Of a stretch of DNA of 64,000 nucleotides, positions 42,301-51,316 are shown in pieces. The stretch is from assembly GCA_039938515.1 (NCBI GenBank), contig JBDUUL010000001.1, positions 233,760 through 297,759 on the forward strand, given 5' to 3'. The position numbers and the translations under genes were made by a program. Origin of the DNA: Nitrososphaera sp. Lineage in GTDB: Archaea > Thermoproteota > Nitrososphaeria > Nitrososphaerales > Nitrososphaeraceae. The stretch's first letter is position 1; each line of letters starts with the position of its first letter. Below the pieces are notes generated by a model. That model saw nothing but the letters and a program-made list of their open reading frames with translations. It was not told where the DNA came from and did no database searches.

Positions 42301-42603
42301 CTAGCTCCTCTGGATTACTTGAACATAACTGAAGTTCCTGCCGCTTACCCTCACTAGTCCTCTGTTTGTAACTACCCTTGGCCCAAATCCGAACATCTGG
42401 CTAGAAGCCTGTAATGATTCAATCTTTGTGGACCCGACGGGAAGTGCCTGCGCCTCGTACCCTTCGCGTTGCATTTCTTCGGCAATCTGTTCATTTAATG
42501 TCCTTAGTTTTATTGTCACTGGCTCAATTTCGCCGTGATCTTCCTCGTGAACTAACTCGCTAGAATGGGATTGCTTTTCTAAAGGCTGATCGCGCGGGCT
42601 CAC
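42301..42603 (-). CDS. Hypothetical protein, 100 aa
   Basis: Not recognised. A polar, acidic N-terminal tail (about 1-27) precedes a compact region (VTIKLRTLNEQIAEEMQREGYEAQALPVG, about 29-57, then IESLQASSQMFGFGPRVV). The C-terminus NRGLVRVSGRNFSYVQVIQR is strand-like. The second half could be a small DNA/RNA-binding or regulatory domain, but there is no motif to rely on. Sits 33 nt downstream of purE on the same strand, so it may share the purKE transcript. Confidence 0.5.
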   Translation of the reverse strand: MSPRDQPLEKQSHSSELVHEEDHGEIEPVTIKLRTLNEQIAEEMQREGYEAQALPVGSTKIESLQASSQMFGFGPRVVTNRGLVRVSGRNFSYVQVIQRS

Positions 42604-42636
42604 TGGGATACATAATCTTTTGTGGCTAAATAAATT

Positions 42637-43188
42637 CTACTGCCTTCTTATGGAGTCTAGGTACTGATCGGCCCCTATTTGTTCAAGGCGTTCGCCCTTC
42701 TTGCGCACCTCTTTCTTGAGATTGTTCTTGAAACGCTCTAGTTTTGCTGCCAGCTCGGGGTCGGCGGTAGCAAGAATCTGGCAGGCAAGAATTCCCGCAT
42801 TCTTGGCCCCGTTGATGGCGACCGTGGCGACGGGTACTCCGACGGGCATTTGCGCGATGGAAAGAAGCGAGTCAAGGCCGTCCAAGCTCGAGGTCTTGAT
42901 CGGGACGCCGATGACTGGAAGCGTCGTCATGGAAGCAACCATTCCGGGTAAATGGGCAGCCCCGCCAGCACCAGCGATTATAACCTTGATGCCTCTTGCC
43001 TTCGCAGATTTGGCATATCGTGACATAAAATCTGCGGAACGGTGGGCAGAGACTATTTTGACTTCGTGAGTCACCTTGAAAGATTCAAGCAAGTCTGCGG
43101 CCGCCTTCATTACCGAGAGGTCAGAGTCGCTACCCATAATGATTCCAACTCGGATGGTGGGCAACTTATCCGGCCTCCTGAATACCAA
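42637..43188 (-). CDS. purE: N5-carboxyaminoimidazole ribonucleotide mutase
   Basis: 183 residues; class I PurE. Moves the carboxyl group of N5-CAIR to C4. [13 protein letters not shown] (about 14-26), [10 protein letters not shown] with the catalytic His (about 44-53) and [16 protein letters not shown] (about 71-86) are intact, followed by VIGVPI and the ILA-rich C-terminal helix. A Lys/Arg-rich tail ([16 protein letters not shown]) extends the usual 160-residue protein. It overlaps purK by 23 nt, so the two are coupled and act consecutively. Confidence 0.95.
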   Translation of the reverse strand: MVFRRPDKLPTIRVGIIMGSDSDLSVMKAAADLLESFKVTHEVKIVSAHRSADFMSRYAKSAKARGIKVIIAGAGGAAHLPGMVASMTTLPVIGVPIKTSSLDGLDSLLSIAQMPVGVPVATVAINGAKNAGILACQILATADPELAAKLERFKNNLKKEVRKKGERLEQIGADQYLDSIRRQ

Positions 43189-44386
43189 TTATTTTCAGAG
43201 CTGCACGGGCGTTGCTTGCTCGAGTGCTGGCCTCCCGTACTGTTTTGCCCAGGGCCGTGATATGGCCTAACTTGCGCCGGGGCCTCGAGGTGCTCTTGCC
43301 GTAGATATAAAGCGAAGTTTGTGGTACGGCTAGCGATTTTTGCAGTCCTGTGACAGAATATGACCCGTCGACACCCTCTGGCCCCAAAATATTTACCATG
43401 GCCGCCGGCGAGAGGAGCTTTGGCTTTGCCAGTGGCAGGTTCAGGACGCAGCGGAGGTGCTGCTCGAACTGAGATACAGAACAGGCCTCGTTAGCATAGT
43501 GGCCGGAATTGTGAGGACGCGGAGCGACTTCGTTTACGAGGATCTCACCCGCATATGACCAAAACATTTCCACGCCGAAAATACCTGCACTTCCAAAGGC
43601 GGCCATAGTCCTTCTGGCAATGAGGTCTGCCTTCCGTGCGACAGGCGGCGGCACGCCCGCAGGGGCTAACGTAGTATCAAGTATGCTGTTCTCGTGGATG
43701 TTGTGAGCAAGTGGAAAACATTCTATCTGGCCAGCAGGATTCCGTGCCACCATTATCGAAAGCTCCTTTCGGAACTTGACGAACTTTTCCACAAAGCACT
43801 CCTTTTCTCCAAAATAATCAATCGCATCTGGAATCTGGCGCGCAGATCGAATGAGAAAGTTTCCCCTACCGTCGTACGAGTCTTCGGCAGCCTTCATCAT
43901 TAGCGGGTACCCGAATTGATCGCATAGCTGTCTCAACTCTTCCGAGGACTTGACAGGGGCAAAATCAGTCACGGGAATATTGTTTTGACGCAAAAAGTTC
44001 TTTTGCCTCAGCTTGTTCTGGATGGTCAAAAGTGCTGCAGGACGGGGTCTAACCGGGAAGCCGCTGGCTTCAAGTTCATGAAGCGCTTTAGAATTTGCCA
44101 GTTCGATTTCGAAGGTTATAAAATCGACTTTTCTTCCAAGCTCTCTAATAGCCTCATCGTTCTTAAAGTCAGCTACAATTTGCTCGTCGGCAACGCCAGA
44201 GGCAGGGCAGTCGGGAGAGGGGTCAATGATAACAACGTGAATTGCCATCCGCTTGGCCTCGGCTGCTATCATTTTACCGAGCTGCCCGCCTCCAATGATC
44301 CCGATGCGGACCTTGCGGTTCAATGAAAAGCTGTCTATCTTTTCTTCAAGAGCAGGCAAACTGAAGCGGAGTTCTATCCTGCACAC
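43166..44386 (-). CDS. purK: N5-carboxyaminoimidazole ribonucleotide synthase
   Basis: 406 residues, ATP-grasp fold. Carboxylates AIR with bicarbonate and ATP. The start of the conserved part is [21 protein letters not shown] (about 27-47); the ATP-grasp core includes [17 protein letters not shown] (about 165-181) and [17 protein letters not shown] near residues 288-304. The GTG at 44386 adds about 25 residues before the Rossmann part. Divergent from purC: the 106-nt gap holds both promoters. Confidence 0.93.
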   Translation of the reverse strand: MCRIELRFSLPALEEKIDSFSLNRKVRIGIIGGGQLGKMIAAEAKRMAIHVVIIDPSPDCPASGVADEQIVADFKNDEAIRELGRKVDFITFEIELANSKALHELEASGFPVRPRPAALLTIQNKLRQKNFLRQNNIPVTDFAPVKSSEELRQLCDQFGYPLMMKAAEDSYDGRGNFLIRSARQIPDAIDYFGEKECFVEKFVKFRKELSIMVARNPAGQIECFPLAHNIHENSILDTTLAPAGVPPPVARKADLIARRTMAAFGSAGIFGVEMFWSYAGEILVNEVAPRPHNSGHYANEACSVSQFEQHLRCVLNLPLAKPKLLSPAAMVNILGPEGVDGSYSVTGLQKSLAVPQTSLYIYGKSTSRPRRKLGHITALGKTVREASTRASNARAALKIIGIQEAG

Positions 44387-44462
44387 TAAAATTCCTATCT
44401 AAGGCCACAGAGTAAGCGATTCTGAAAAAAACAGCTTCACATAGCCCACATTACCTACACTT

Positions 44463-44471
44463 TTTATTATA
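44463..44471 (+). promoter_or_regulatory. TATA box of purC
   Basis: TTTATTATA centred 26 nt before the TTG at 44493; supports TTG as a leaderless start. The minus-strand side of the same gap serves purK. Confidence 0.55.
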
Positions 44472-44492
44472 TTCGTCGCCTCAGCAGTTCCG

Positions 44493-45326
44493 TTGAAGCT
44501 GCTGCATCAGGGCAAGGTGAAGGACGTTTACGCTGCAGAAGACGGCAACCTCCTTTTCCATTTCACGGACAGAATTTCTGCCTTTGACGTGAGGTTTCCA
44601 ACGCCCGTTCCTCGCAAGGGCGAGGTGCTGTGCAGGTTTGCCGAGTACTGGTTCACGACCCTCTATGCTCCAAATCACATGATACGAGTCGTCGATCGGG
44701 ATAAAATGCTGGTAAGGCCGCTCAAAATGATTGGCTTGGAATGCGTGGTGAGAGGTTACTTCTATGGCAGCCTTGCGGAGAGGTTCAATTCCGGTCTGCC
44801 CACGCCGTTAAGTGCAAAAACAAGGCCAGAGCTGGCCTCGCGGCTGGATCACCCTATATTTGACCCCACGACCAAATCTGAGGAGCACGACCGGCCCGTC
44901 ACCACTCAAGAGGCTATCGAAATCGCCTCGATTACGCATAAACAATACGACTATCTGTCAGAGACCTCCGTCAGACTATACCAAGAGATGTCTGACCGCG
45001 CCTCCGCGGCGGGCTATATAATGTCGGATGTCAAGTTTGAATTCGGTTTTGATGCGGCCGGCGACATTGTCCTTGCTGATTCCCTAGGACCAGACGAATT
45101 CAGGCTCTGGAAGGCGAGCGATTATTCTCCAGGCAAGATCCAGGACAGCTACGACAAGCAAATCCTAAGGGATTGGTTAGTAGAAACCGGCTTCAAGAGG
45201 CAAGTAGACATGCTCGCGGCAGAAGGGAAGAAGCCAACGGCCCCCGCGATACCTCAGAACATATTACAAAAGCTTAGCGAGCGATATATCGCTGCCTACG
45301 AGTCGGTAACGGGTCGAGATCTGTAG
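44493..45326 (+). CDS. purC: SAICAR synthetase
   Basis: 277 residues. Joins aspartate to CAIR in purine synthesis, the step after PurE. Motifs: HQGKVKDVYAAEDGNLLFHFTDRISAFD at the start (residues 5-32), VVRGYFYGSLAERF (about 88-101), and SDVKFEFG with DSLGPDEFRLW (about 179-207). TTG 44493 gives the natural N-terminus and lies 26 nt after its TATA box. Located opposite purK, so three consecutive pathway enzymes share one divergent locus. Confidence 0.95.
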   Translation: MKLLHQGKVKDVYAAEDGNLLFHFTDRISAFDVRFPTPVPRKGEVLCRFAEYWFTTLYAPNHMIRVVDRDKMLVRPLKMIGLECVVRGYFYGSLAERFNSGLPTPLSAKTRPELASRLDHPIFDPTTKSEEHDRPVTTQEAIEIASITHKQYDYLSETSVRLYQEMSDRASAAGYIMSDVKFEFGFDAAGDIVLADSLGPDEFRLWKASDYSPGKIQDSYDKQILRDWLVETGFKRQVDMLAAEGKKPTAPAIPQNILQKLSERYIAAYESVTGRDL

Positions 45327-45472
45327 CATTTTGCTCAGTTTTCGACCACGTATTTTTACCGATTGGCCAGAAGGTGGGGCCTATTCTTGGATTTTCTTCT
45401 TGATTGCAAAGGTATCATTTACCAAGCTGATATTCGTCGCCCCGCCAGTAGTGCCATGCGTGCGTTACTAGT

Positions 45473-45511
45473 ATGCTGCGTACGCGCTATTAGTACGTAG
45501 ACAGTACGCAT
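45473..45511. promoter_or_regulatory. Palindrome and half-site cluster upstream of the ArsR-type gene
   Basis: Within the 248-nt gap 45327-45574, GCGTACGC at 45478-45485 is a perfect 8-bp palindrome, TAGTACGTA follows at 45491-45499 and GTACGC recurs at 45504-45509. It lies 64-102 nt before the regulator start and has the appearance of a multi-site operator, probably for autoregulation. No gene was seen in the remainder of the gap. Confidence 0.45.
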
Positions 45512-45574
45512 ATTGGTCATTGCGTGTCAATGGCGGTAATACTGGTTTATCCATTTGCCAACGAATTATGATTT

Positions 45575-46204
45575 ATGCATTTTTTACCCCCTGCAAATAA
45601 GATAACAAAATTGGCAAACAGCATTTTTACAAAGGGCGTTACAAAGAAAAAATTGATTGTACTTAACGAAAAAACTGCCCTGGCACTCTCCGATCCTGTT
45701 CGCGCGAAAATCCTTCTTGCTCTGACCCACAGACCCATGAATGCGGAGGAAATTGCCGCCGCGCTGAAGCCCTTAGGAATGGACAAAGCGACAAGCACAA
45801 TCAGACATCACTTGGATGTGCTCAAGGGCTGCAATCTGGTAGAGGTCTCGCGAATTGACGAAGTACGCGGCGCTGTGACAAAATACTACTCTCCTCGCGC
45901 AAAGCTGATGGAGGAACAGACCTCGGACGATATTGAGCTAAATGCAAAGCTGGTTGATGAAACCTGCAGAAAACTCGCAAAGCTAATGGCAGCAGCTGTC
46001 AAAAACTTGGGATTAACCGAAACCAAAGAAGGGCTGCCAGCCTGTTCGCTTTGCAGCTCGAGCCATGCAAGGGAGCTGTCGTTGATCACCCTGCTCAACT
46101 ATTGCACTCTCAGAGTGCTGGAGGACGAAACCTTCCAGAAGGCATTGGCCGTGCCCGCCGCCGCGCCAAGAGACGCGCGGCCTTCCCGGTCAAAAGGATC
46201 CTAA
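45575..46204 (+). CDS. ArsR-type winged-helix regulator
   Basis: 209 residues. Residues about 28-110 form the winged helix: TALALSDPVRAKILLALTHRPMNAEEIAAAL, then STIRHHLDVLKGCNLVEV as recognition helix and a VTKYYSPR wing. The C-terminal part has an amphipathic helix and a CSLCSS motif (about 157-162), which could bind a metal or sense redox state. ATG 45575; TTG codons slightly downstream are also possible. A palindromic cluster upstream suggests autoregulation. The end overlaps the convergent C2H2 gene by 4 nt. Confidence 0.8.
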   Translation: MHFLPPANKITKLANSIFTKGVTKKKLIVLNEKTALALSDPVRAKILLALTHRPMNAEEIAAALKPLGMDKATSTIRHHLDVLKGCNLVEVSRIDEVRGAVTKYYSPRAKLMEEQTSDDIELNAKLVDETCRKLAKLMAAAVKNLGLTETKEGLPACSLCSSSHARELSLITLLNYCTLRVLEDETFQKALAVPAAAPRDARPSRSKGS

Positions 46205-46428
46205 CGACGCCTGGAAGTCGCTTTGCTCAGGGCTTTCTGAACGCCTTCTTGTTGGTCAAGCCAGTCGTCAAAATAGGTCAAGAGCAGATGGGCGGCAAGT
46301 TCCTCTTTCGAATGGTCTACCTTCAAATGAATCGGCATGTAATCTGCAGACAGGTAAAGATTGCATATATAGCAGAAAGGATTCAGCTCGTGCTTCTGGA
46401 TTGTCTTGCGACGTGCTCGCATCACCAC
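46201..46428 (-). CDS. C2H2 zinc-finger protein, 75 aa
   Basis: One classic finger: CYIC (about residues 19-22) followed after 11 residues by HLKVDH, that is C-x2-C-x11-H-x4-H, inside a small basic protein with Arg-rich ends (RARRKTIQKHE and SKATSRRR). The C-terminal helix EELAAHLLLTYFDDWLDQQEG may mediate dimerisation. Small C2H2 proteins of archaea are usually DNA-binding, but no target is known. ATG 46426-46428. Confidence 0.65.
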   Translation of the reverse strand: MVMRARRKTIQKHELNPFCYICNLYLSADYMPIHLKVDHSKEELAAHLLLTYFDDWLDQQEGVQKALSKATSRRR

Positions 46429-46503
46429 TTTCAGTTTTTTGATCAGGCAATTACAGTATATAACGACTAATGCGTCGCTGTACCTACACTGGCTGAACTC
46501 GAG

Positions 46504-46941
46504 CTATTCAACTATAATTCGGAGTAGGCCCCGCGTCTGAGTGCTCTGTAGCTTCTGAACAAGCCTCCTTGGAATGCTAGCGGACCCGCTGTCGCATGCG
46601 ATGCAGAGGGTTCGTGGACAGATGAAGCTGCTTGTCCGAGTGACTATGTCTGCAGTGTGCTCCAATGAAAGCTCCCTGTGTCCCTTACCCCCCACAAGCC
46701 AAACCTCGTTTTCCACAACCAATTCTAATTTCACGAATGATTCGTCCCGCCTCAGGCGGTTTTTGAGTTGATCACTTAAATCCGAACATGCCTTGTTTGC
46801 GCGCACACCCGCAATGCAGTCGCCGCGCAGGCTAAGGTGTTCATGCTTTGTTATTTCAATCGTCCTTGCATGAAAGCAGCGGACATTTGGATGACCAAAA
46901 AAGACGACCTCATCTTCTACCAATGGGACCGGGTCGCGCAT
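46504..46941 (-). CDS. DUF371-family protein
   Basis: 145 residues. FFGHPNVRCFHARTIEITKHEHLSLRGDCIAGVRANKAC near the N-terminus is the signature of DUF371, a widespread archaeal family of unknown function. The remainder is beta-rich (ESFVKLELVVENEVWLVGG) and ends ARRLVQKL-like. ATG 46939-46941 is used; because the minus-strand TATA (TTTTATAT, about 46947-46954) is too close to it, TTG 46923 (giving MVEDEVVFFGHPN) may be the real leaderless start. It diverges from the proteasome alpha gene. Confidence 0.82.
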   Translation of the reverse strand: MRDPVPLVEDEVVFFGHPNVRCFHARTIEITKHEHLSLRGDCIAGVRANKACSDLSDQLKNRLRRDESFVKLELVVENEVWLVGGKGHRELSLEHTADIVTRTSSFICPRTLCIACDSGSASIPRRLVQKLQSTQTRGLLRIIVE

Positions 46942-47021
46942 GATGATATAAAATGTATGAACCCTGATCATTGCAAAAAGTGAGGTAAACTTAAATTGTC
47001 GGTTACAAAAAAATAGCTGAA

Positions 47022-47759
47022 TTGTTACCAGCAGCAGCGGGCTATGACCGAGCAATTACTGTATTCTCCCCTGACGGCAGGCTTTACCAGGTTGAATATG
47101 CAATCGAAACTGTCCGAAGGGGAACTCTTGCCATTGGAATTAAGAGCAGGGACGGTGTGATTCTTGCAGTTGAAGAGAAGGCAAGGAAGTTGCAGATTTC
47201 TAATGTCACCCAGAAGATTTTCCAAGTAGATGATCACATAGGCGTCGCAGCTGCTGGATACATCCCTGACGCTAGGACTCAGGTAGACCACGCCAGATTT
47301 TTTGCCCAGAGCAACCGTTTGATCTATGACGAGCCGGTCGACGTTGAGGGCGTGGCAAAGAACCTCGCAGATATGGCACAACAGTTCACGCAATATGCAG
47401 GTGTGAGGCCGTTTGGTGTTGCATTAATCTTGGCAGGGGTAGACAAGAACGGTTCTGAGCTCTTCTTGACTGATCCGAGTGGCACTTACATAGGATACGA
47501 TGCCGTTGCCATCGGAGCCGGCAGTGATCAGGTGACCGATTTCCTTGAAAAGTCATACAAGGCAGACATTCCAATGGAAGACGCGGCAACTCTGGCGATT
47601 GAGTCGATTTACCTTGTCAGCGAGGAGAAGAGTGGTACTCGTCATCTAAAGATGGCCATAATCGACGAAAATACACGAGCCATGCGCAAGGTCGAGGATC
47701 AGGAAATCGAAAAGTACGCCACAAAGGCAAAAGAGAACGCTACAAAGCGCGGTGCCTGA
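47022..47759 (+). CDS. psmA: Proteasome alpha subunit
   Basis: 245 residues. Forms the outer rings and gate of the 20S proteasome. YDRAITVFSPDGRLYQVEYA (about 8-27) is the alpha-type N-terminal helix and gating region; RRGTLAIGIKSRDGVILAVEEKA and IGVAAAGYIPDAR follow, with RPFGVALILAGVD in the middle. No N-terminal Thr is expected in alpha subunits. TTG 47022 gives a short Leu-Pro-Ala tail. It lies about 9.6 kb from the psmB gene of this window. Confidence 0.95.
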   Translation: MLPAAAGYDRAITVFSPDGRLYQVEYAIETVRRGTLAIGIKSRDGVILAVEEKARKLQISNVTQKIFQVDDHIGVAAAGYIPDARTQVDHARFFAQSNRLIYDEPVDVEGVAKNLADMAQQFTQYAGVRPFGVALILAGVDKNGSELFLTDPSGTYIGYDAVAIGAGSDQVTDFLEKSYKADIPMEDAATLAIESIYLVSEEKSGTRHLKMAIIDENTRAMRKVEDQEIEKYATKAKENATKRGA

Positions 47760-47889
47760 TTTCAGGCGGCACTTCTGTTCTTCTTTTTCCTGAACCAAGC
47801 TGCTACTCACTGACCGCTTGTATCCAGATTTTTCTTTTCCAGCTTTTTAAGAATCTGCAGAGGTGAGAAGATTAAATTAAGGAAATAGA

Positions 47890-48567
47890 GTGATTTCAGG
47901 AAGTTTGGCTGTCAAGATAGGTGCACCCTGTCCGAATCTCCAGGTCTCCAAGTGGGTCCAAGGAAAACCCACCAATATTGACTCGGAAAAAGGAAATGTG
48001 GTGTTGGTGGAGGTTTTCCAGGTTAACTGTCCTGGCTGTTTTCTTTATGGGATTCCCGAAGCCATCGATATTTACAAGAAGCACAAGGACAGAGGTCTGA
48101 CAGTGATAGGCATGGCAACAGCGTTTGAGGACTATGACAAGAATACCATTGAGAATTTGGAAAAGCTCGTGGCTACTGGCGAGGTCATCGGGGAGACGTA
48201 TAAGGCACTTGCACAATATGGCCAGCTCAAAGGTGAGTCAAAGCTCCCCTACTCGATCCCGTTTCCTTTGGCAATGGACAAACTGGTGAAGGAATCGGCA
48301 CAAATTTCAGAGGGCAAGGTAATGGATTTTATCGAGGCGAACGTCCCAGATTTTCGGACGCTCACCGAAAGGGAGCGCCAGGTCCTTATGAAGCGCGTCC
48401 GCGAATACCTTTCGAGAAAGGAATTCTCCGCAAAGACATTTGAGGACTTTATGCTTCGGGGAACACCGTCATCAATTCTGGTCGATCGCAAAGGAATTCT
48501 GAGGCATACGGCATTTGGCTCAAACGGCATGCTGGAACAGTCTGTCGAAGCATTGCTTAGCGAGTAG
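47890..48567 (+). CDS. Thioredoxin-fold redoxin (AhpC/TlpA-like)
   Basis: 225 residues. N-terminal thioredoxin fold with strand VVLVEVFQVNCPGCFLYGIPEAI (about 36-58) holding a CPGC redox motif. A long helical insertion (about 95-180) contains LTERERQVLMKRVREYL, and GTPSSILVDRKGILRHTAFG (about 192-211) provides the cis-Pro region. No signal peptide, so cytosolic. GTG 47890. The domain resembles TlpA/ResA or peroxiredoxin-like thiol proteins; the reaction is not deducible. Ends 2 nt before the SPOUT methyltransferase gene. Confidence 0.75.
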   Translation: MISGSLAVKIGAPCPNLQVSKWVQGKPTNIDSEKGNVVLVEVFQVNCPGCFLYGIPEAIDIYKKHKDRGLTVIGMATAFEDYDKNTIENLEKLVATGEVIGETYKALAQYGQLKGESKLPYSIPFPLAMDKLVKESAQISEGKVMDFIEANVPDFRTLTERERQVLMKRVREYLSRKEFSAKTFEDFMLRGTPSSILVDRKGILRHTAFGSNGMLEQSVEALLSE

Positions 48568-48569
48568 AT

Positions 48570-49448
48570 TTGCATCGATTATCTGTTGCACTGCCTGACT
48601 CGGCGCTTTCCGACGAGCAGACAAAGCGAGAAAAGACGGTGAAAATCGGCCAGTTCGCTCGCTCTTGCTCTATATTCAGGGTAAATAGGATATACATTTA
48701 CCACGACTCACTCTCAAGGTTCGACGCCTCTGATGCTAAGTTGATGTCGACTGTGCTGAGGTACTTGGACACTCCGCAATATCTCCGGAAGCGGCTCTTT
48801 CCGCGGATTAGTGAGCTTGAATATGCCGGCATCCTGCACCCAATTAAGGCACCCCATCACAAACCCGCTCAGACACTAAAGGAAATCCGGCGGGGAGACG
48901 TAAGATCAGGAGTGCTGGTCGAGGAAAAAGGGACTCTCTTTGTCGATGTCGGCCTTGGGACCCTATTGCCTTTCAAAGGTCAAGGACGCGACGGCCAGAA
49001 GGTGGACGTAGTCTTCGTTTCTGAATACCCCCGGCTTAACGTGAGACAGGCGCAATCCCACGAGATAAAAGATTATTGGGGGTTTGATGTCCAAGAGCAA
49101 CCCTCGTTAACTTCGCTTCTATCGGCAGAACGAACTTCTCTAGTTTTGCTTACATCGCGCAAAGGGCCTTTCTATACAAAGTTGCTTACCCAGATTGAAC
49201 AACGTCTGCGAGAAATTGAGAGCGTTTTGCTGGTATTTGGATCGCCGAAATACGGCATCCAGGAAATACTCGCCCGGGAGAATTTGCGCGGGGCAGATCG
49301 AGCTCGAACAACTGACGATCATATCACAGTCAACATGTTTCCCAACCAAGCGACAGAAACTATCCGGCTCGAGGAAGCAGTTCTTGGCACGCTAGCTATT
49401 CTGAATCTATCAATAAACCGTGCGACTTTCGCAGAAAAATTCGTATAG
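48570..49448 (+). CDS. SPOUT-class RNA methyltransferase (Methyltrn_RNA_3 family)
   Basis: 292 residues. VALPDSALSDEQTKREKTVKIGQFARSCSIFRVNRIYIYHD at the N-terminus, LFPRISELEYAGILHPIKAPHH, and a late VLLVFGSPKYGI plus MFPNQATETIRLEEAVLGTLAILN trefoil-knot region. The family includes the eukaryotic SPOUT1/CENP-32 protein. A TRAM-like OB insertion occupies about residues 105-150. Location directly before rpl3 is a recurrent archaeal arrangement and suggests rRNA as substrate. TTG 48570 lies 2 nt after the redoxin stop. Confidence 0.85.
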   Translation: MHRLSVALPDSALSDEQTKREKTVKIGQFARSCSIFRVNRIYIYHDSLSRFDASDAKLMSTVLRYLDTPQYLRKRLFPRISELEYAGILHPIKAPHHKPAQTLKEIRRGDVRSGVLVEEKGTLFVDVGLGTLLPFKGQGRDGQKVDVVFVSEYPRLNVRQAQSHEIKDYWGFDVQEQPSLTSLLSAERTSLVLLTSRKGPFYTKLLTQIEQRLREIESVLLVFGSPKYGIQEILARENLRGADRARTTDDHITVNMFPNQATETIRLEEAVLGTLAILNLSINRATFAEKFV

Positions 49449-49490
49449 AGTTTAACTTATTAAAGGGAACTGAAGTGTGATGCAGTATCA

Positions 49491-50495
49491 ATGGGCCATC
49501 GTAAGTATAGCGCTCCAAGAAGAGGCAGTATTGCCTTTAGGCCACGCGCTAGGGCGCAGAGTTTAGAGGCCAGAATTAGAACCTGGCCCGAGTTTACCAG
49601 TGACAAGGTCTCACTCGCAGGATTTGCCGGTTTCAAGGCAGGATGTCTTCATGTATTGAGCATTGATGATAGGGAAAAGACCCCGAACTTTGGCAAGCAG
49701 TTGCTTAATTCTTCAACAGTAATCGTCACGCCGCCCTTGAGAATAATAGGGATAAGGGGGTACAGGAAAGACCTCTACGGTTTACATGCGGTTTTTGATT
49801 TATACGCAAAAGACCTTCCAAAGGAACTTTCAAGGAGGTTTGAAGCCAAGTTCAACGAGGAATCTCTAACGAAATCAGAATCAAGGCTCAACGAACTTGA
49901 AGAAGTCATGGCAATAGTGGCCGTCGAGCCTTCGCAGATCAATCTATCGCAGAAAAAGCCGTTTGTCTTTGAAATGCCTGTAACTGCGAAGGATGTAAAG
50001 TCGGCGTTTGATTATTTAAAAGGCAGCCTGGGCAAGGTCGTCAGAATCGGCGACGTATTTCAGGCAGGCCAGAATCTCGATGTCTTTGGAATAACTCGAG
50101 GAAAGGGCGTCGAAGGCCCTATCACGCGGTTCGGAGTCAAGAGAAAGCAGCACAAGTCAAGAAAGAGCGTGCGCGCAGTTGGAACCCTTGGGCCGATTTC
50201 TCCTGCAGTCGTTATGTACACAGTCGCAAGGCAAGGACAGCGAGGCTTCCACCAAAGGACCGAATATAACAAAAGAATTTTGGTTGTTTCAAACACAGAG
50301 AAAGATTCCCAGTCTTCCAGCGCGATTAACCCACCGGGCGGGTTCAAGCACTTTGGCCTGGTCTCAGGCGATTACATTATTGTGAGAGGCTCAGTTCCTG
50401 GCGTTCCAAAGCGTCTGATCAAGATGAGGCATCCCATTCGAAACCTTCCCAAGAAAGTAATGGAACCGAAGATACTGGAGATCATTGCACATTGA
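49491..50495 (+). CDS. rpl3: Large ribosomal subunit protein L3
   Basis: 334 residues. MGHRKYSAPRRGSIAFRPRAR at the start, then AGFKAGCLHV, DVFGITRGKGVEGPITRFGVKRKQHKSRKSVRAVG and GQRGFHQRTEYNKRI, the conserved loop reaching the peptidyl transferase centre. Normal archaeal length. First ribosomal gene of the S10-type operon here; ATG 49491 follows the SPOUT gene by 42 nt. End overlaps rpl4 by 4 nt (TTGA). Confidence 0.97.
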   Translation: MGHRKYSAPRRGSIAFRPRARAQSLEARIRTWPEFTSDKVSLAGFAGFKAGCLHVLSIDDREKTPNFGKQLLNSSTVIVTPPLRIIGIRGYRKDLYGLHAVFDLYAKDLPKELSRRFEAKFNEESLTKSESRLNELEEVMAIVAVEPSQINLSQKKPFVFEMPVTAKDVKSAFDYLKGSLGKVVRIGDVFQAGQNLDVFGITRGKGVEGPITRFGVKRKQHKSRKSVRAVGTLGPISPAVVMYTVARQGQRGFHQRTEYNKRILVVSNTEKDSQSSSAINPPGGFKHFGLVSGDYIIVRGSVPGVPKRLIKMRHPIRNLPKKVMEPKILEIIAH

Positions 50496-51316
50496 CAAAG
50501 GCTAGCATTTTATCAGTACAGGGAAAAGTTCAAGGAGATTTGGAGCTTCCACAGGTCTTTGAAACCCCGTACCGACCGGAAGTTATACACAAAGTCTATG
50601 TTAACGTGATGTCTCATTCGTACCAGAGGCAGGGCAGATATCCAGCAGCCGGCGAGATGGTTAGCGCCGAGTCTCGGAACACGGGTCTTGGCATCGCGAG
50701 ACTCGCCAGAGCCCGTGGCGAAGGATTCCAGCGAGCTGGGCAAGCTGCGAGCGTTGCAGGCGTGCGGCACGGCAGAGTGGCGCATCCTCCAGAATCATGG
50801 AAAACAATCTACAAAAAGATTAATGAAAAGGAGAGACGCCTTGGCCTCAGTTCAGCCATAGCCGCGACGAGCAATAGAGAACTCGTAGCGCAAAGGGGTC
50901 ACAAAGTTCCCGAAAATATACAGCTCCCCATTGTTGTTTCTAACGAAATTGAATCAATTCGCAAAGCTAAAGAGGTTCAGAATCTGCTGTCTGCCTTGGG
51001 AATGGATGCTGACTTGAAGCGGGCGCGCGGTTCTCACAAGGTCAATTCTGGAACCGCTAGAAGGCGTGGCAGGTCAGCAAGATCGGGGCTGAGCGCTCTT
51101 ATCGTCGTTGGCAACGAATCAAAGATGACAACTTTGTCCACGTCTATCCCGGGCATCGATATCAAACGCGCAGAGGAGATAAGTGTGTTGGACCTCGCAC
51201 CGGGCTCAAGGCCGGCGAGGCTTACGATCTATTCGGAAAATGCAGTGAAGCACTTTGAGGGGCTTAAAACCCGGGTAAACAACGTAATGGAAATTGCGAC
51301 GAGGTCATCAAAGTGA
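50492..51316 (+). CDS. rpl4: Large ribosomal subunit protein L4
   Basis: 274 residues. QVFETPYRPEVIHKVYVNVMSHSYQRQGRYPAAGEMVSAESRNTGLGIARLARARG shows the archaeal/eukaryotic L4 with its long rRNA-penetrating loop, followed by HGRVAHPPESWKTIYKKINEKERRL. Starts at TTG 50492, overlapping the rpl3 stop by 4 nt, and overlaps rpl23 by 4 nt. Confidence 0.96.
   Translation: MTKASILSVQGKVQGDLELPQVFETPYRPEVIHKVYVNVMSHSYQRQGRYPAAGEMVSAESRNTGLGIARLARARGEGFQRAGQAASVAGVRHGRVAHPPESWKTIYKKINEKERRLGLSSAIAATSNRELVAQRGHKVPENIQLPIVVSNEIESIRKAKEVQNLLSALGMDADLKRARGSHKVNSGTARRRGRSARSGLSALIVVGNESKMTTLSTSIPGIDIKRAEEISVLDLAPGSRPARLTIYSENAVKHFEGLKTRVNNVMEIATRSSK

Noticed and set aside
45327-45574. Direct repeats (TAGTA, GTACG) considered as a CRISPR-like or origin-type repeat array
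   Set aside because: Repeats are short and irregularly spaced without unique spacers; they fit a regulator operator better.
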